Positions 63,412 to 64,000 of a stretch of 64,000 nt of DNA are shown here, piece by piece (position 1 is the stretch's first letter; each line of letters begins with the position of its first letter). This DNA comes from Rhodoblastus sp963710275 (lineage in GTDB: Bacteria; Pseudomonadota; Alphaproteobacteria; Rhizobiales; Beijerinckiaceae), in assembly GCA_963710275.1 (NCBI GenBank), contig CAVPZS010000002.1, forward strand, positions 186,001 through 250,000, written 5' to 3'. The position numbers were made by a program, and so were the translations under genes. A model generated the notes under the pieces. The model did no database searches, was not told the DNA's origin, and saw only the letters and a list, made by a program, of their open reading frames with translations.

Positions 63412-64000
63412 TCAACCGAACTGAGGTTGCGTGTCTAATCCGCCGCCGTCGCAGGGGCGACCGGCGCAAATACCTTCGGAAACTGAAACCCGAATTTCCT
63501 TCGATATCCCCGAGCGATCCCTTTGAGCGCCACAGACGAGTGCGAACAAGTTGCCCTTCTTGAGGTCACTGATGTCGTAAATCCGCACCAGGCCGTTCCG
63601 CCCTCCCCAGGCGATGCGTTTCCCGTCTGGCGCGAAAACCGGTTTCGTGTCGCCGCTCGCGAATTGCCGAAGGGGCATGGCGGTGTCGACATCCCACAAG
63701 ACGATCGCATGATCCGTCAATGTCGCGAGCCTTTGCCCTTCCGGCGCAAAGGAGGCGTCCAAAGTCCTTGGCCCGGGAATTCGCCGCTTTTCACCTTAGG
63801 CTGCCCGCGTCGAGCAAGGCCACGCCGTCGTCTCCCGCGGCTGTCGCGATCTGCCTGCCGTCAGGCAAATCAGAAGGCGAACTGGCCGCCGTGAGCGGTC
63901 GAAACGGCTGTTCCGGTTTCCGCGTCCCATATGCGGGTCAGGCGGTCGACCGACGCCGTCACGACATGCCGACCGTCAGGTGAAAATGAGGCGCGCGGCA
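63412..64000 (-). pseudogene. WD40-repeat protein, decayed, runs off the window
   Basis: Minus-strand fragments of beta-propeller repeats in different frames: ASFSPDGRHVVTASVDRLTR and IWDAETGTAV near 63990-63910, LPDGRQIATAAGDDGVALLD near 63870-63810, and DASFAPEGQRLATLTDHAIV with VLWDVDTAMPLRQF down to FALVCGAQRD near 63530. At least two frame breaks (near 63880 and 63790) and a stop interrupt them. The tail ICAG resembles the end of large NACHT/AAA-WD40 proteins. The upstream part lies beyond the window. Confidence 0.7.

Overview
The window is high-GC, densely coded bacterial DNA that reads as an alphaproteobacterium, most likely Hyphomicrobiales (Beijerinckiaceae/Methylocystaceae-like). 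This is an inference from the set of families: an Usg-family protein, a fused transaldolase/glucose-6-phosphate isomerase, an EgtB/EgtD ergothioneine pair, CcoG, an Aas-type MFS-acyltransferase-ligase, DUF2336 and DUF2937 proteins, and candidate GGAAC-N17/18-GTT sites of the EcfG general-stress type. I saw no rRNA, tRNA, CRISPR array, transposase or integrase.

Layout. 1-2.5 kb: end of hypD, then hypE, hypA and hypB ([NiFe]-hydrogenase maturation). 2.5-4.1 kb: a small membrane protein, Dps and Usg. 4.1-9.2 kb, minus strand: DUF4173 membrane protein, OmpR-type regulator, sensor kinase and membrane-anchored GH3 hydrolase, the last three joined by overlapping start/stop codons. 9.3-11.0 kb: a B12-binding radical SAM protein coupled to two very small ORFs. 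11.0-15.3 kb: an accessory patch with an 86-bp direct repeat, small AT-richer genes, a DUF2622/GhoS-like protein, an IHF-like protein, a frameshifted Crp/Fnr regulator, a displaced copy of the aas 3' end and an orphan membrane protein. 15.3-30.1 kb: aas, then a pentose-phosphate block (pgl, zwf, GH15 glucoamylase-like, Cof phosphatase, gnd, tal-pgi, tkt). 30.5-39.3 kb: a receiver protein, small proteins, two SDRs (one exported by Tat), an ArsB/NhaD-type transporter, a DUF606 transporter, a hybrid kinase and a PfpI protein. 39.4-44.9 kb: two small secreted proteins, egtBD, an NADP-dependent oxidoreductase and murI. 45.2-49.5 kb: a filament-like coiled-coil protein facing an operon for a small Ras-like GTPase, an OmpA protein with a cytosolic roadblock/LC7-like region, and a small coiled-coil protein. 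49.6-56.8 kb: ccoG, CopZ-like and CopA, split by an AT-rich FkbH-like gene. 56.8-64 kb: a 2-oxoglutarate oxygenase, a DUF2336 protein, ppk2, two polytopic membrane proteins and a decaying WD40 gene running off the end.

How the genes work together. Pgl, Zwf, Gnd, Tkt and Tal-Pgi cover the oxidative and non-oxidative pentose phosphate pathway. CcoG, the CopZ-like chaperone and CopA suit copper delivery to a cbb3 oxidase. The GTPase, LC7-OmpA and coiled-coil genes suggest a cytosolic switch tethered through the inner membrane to peptidoglycan.

Two patterns stand out. First, five genes between 21.9 and 33.6 kb carry about fifteen single-base frame changes plus one amber codon, while genes between them are intact; this is either very recent decay or local assembly error. 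Second, at two places a single cargo gene sits between an intact minus-strand gene and a detached copy of that gene's 3' end (aas at 13.3/15.3 kb; copA at 51.55/53.8 kb), with no integrase visible.
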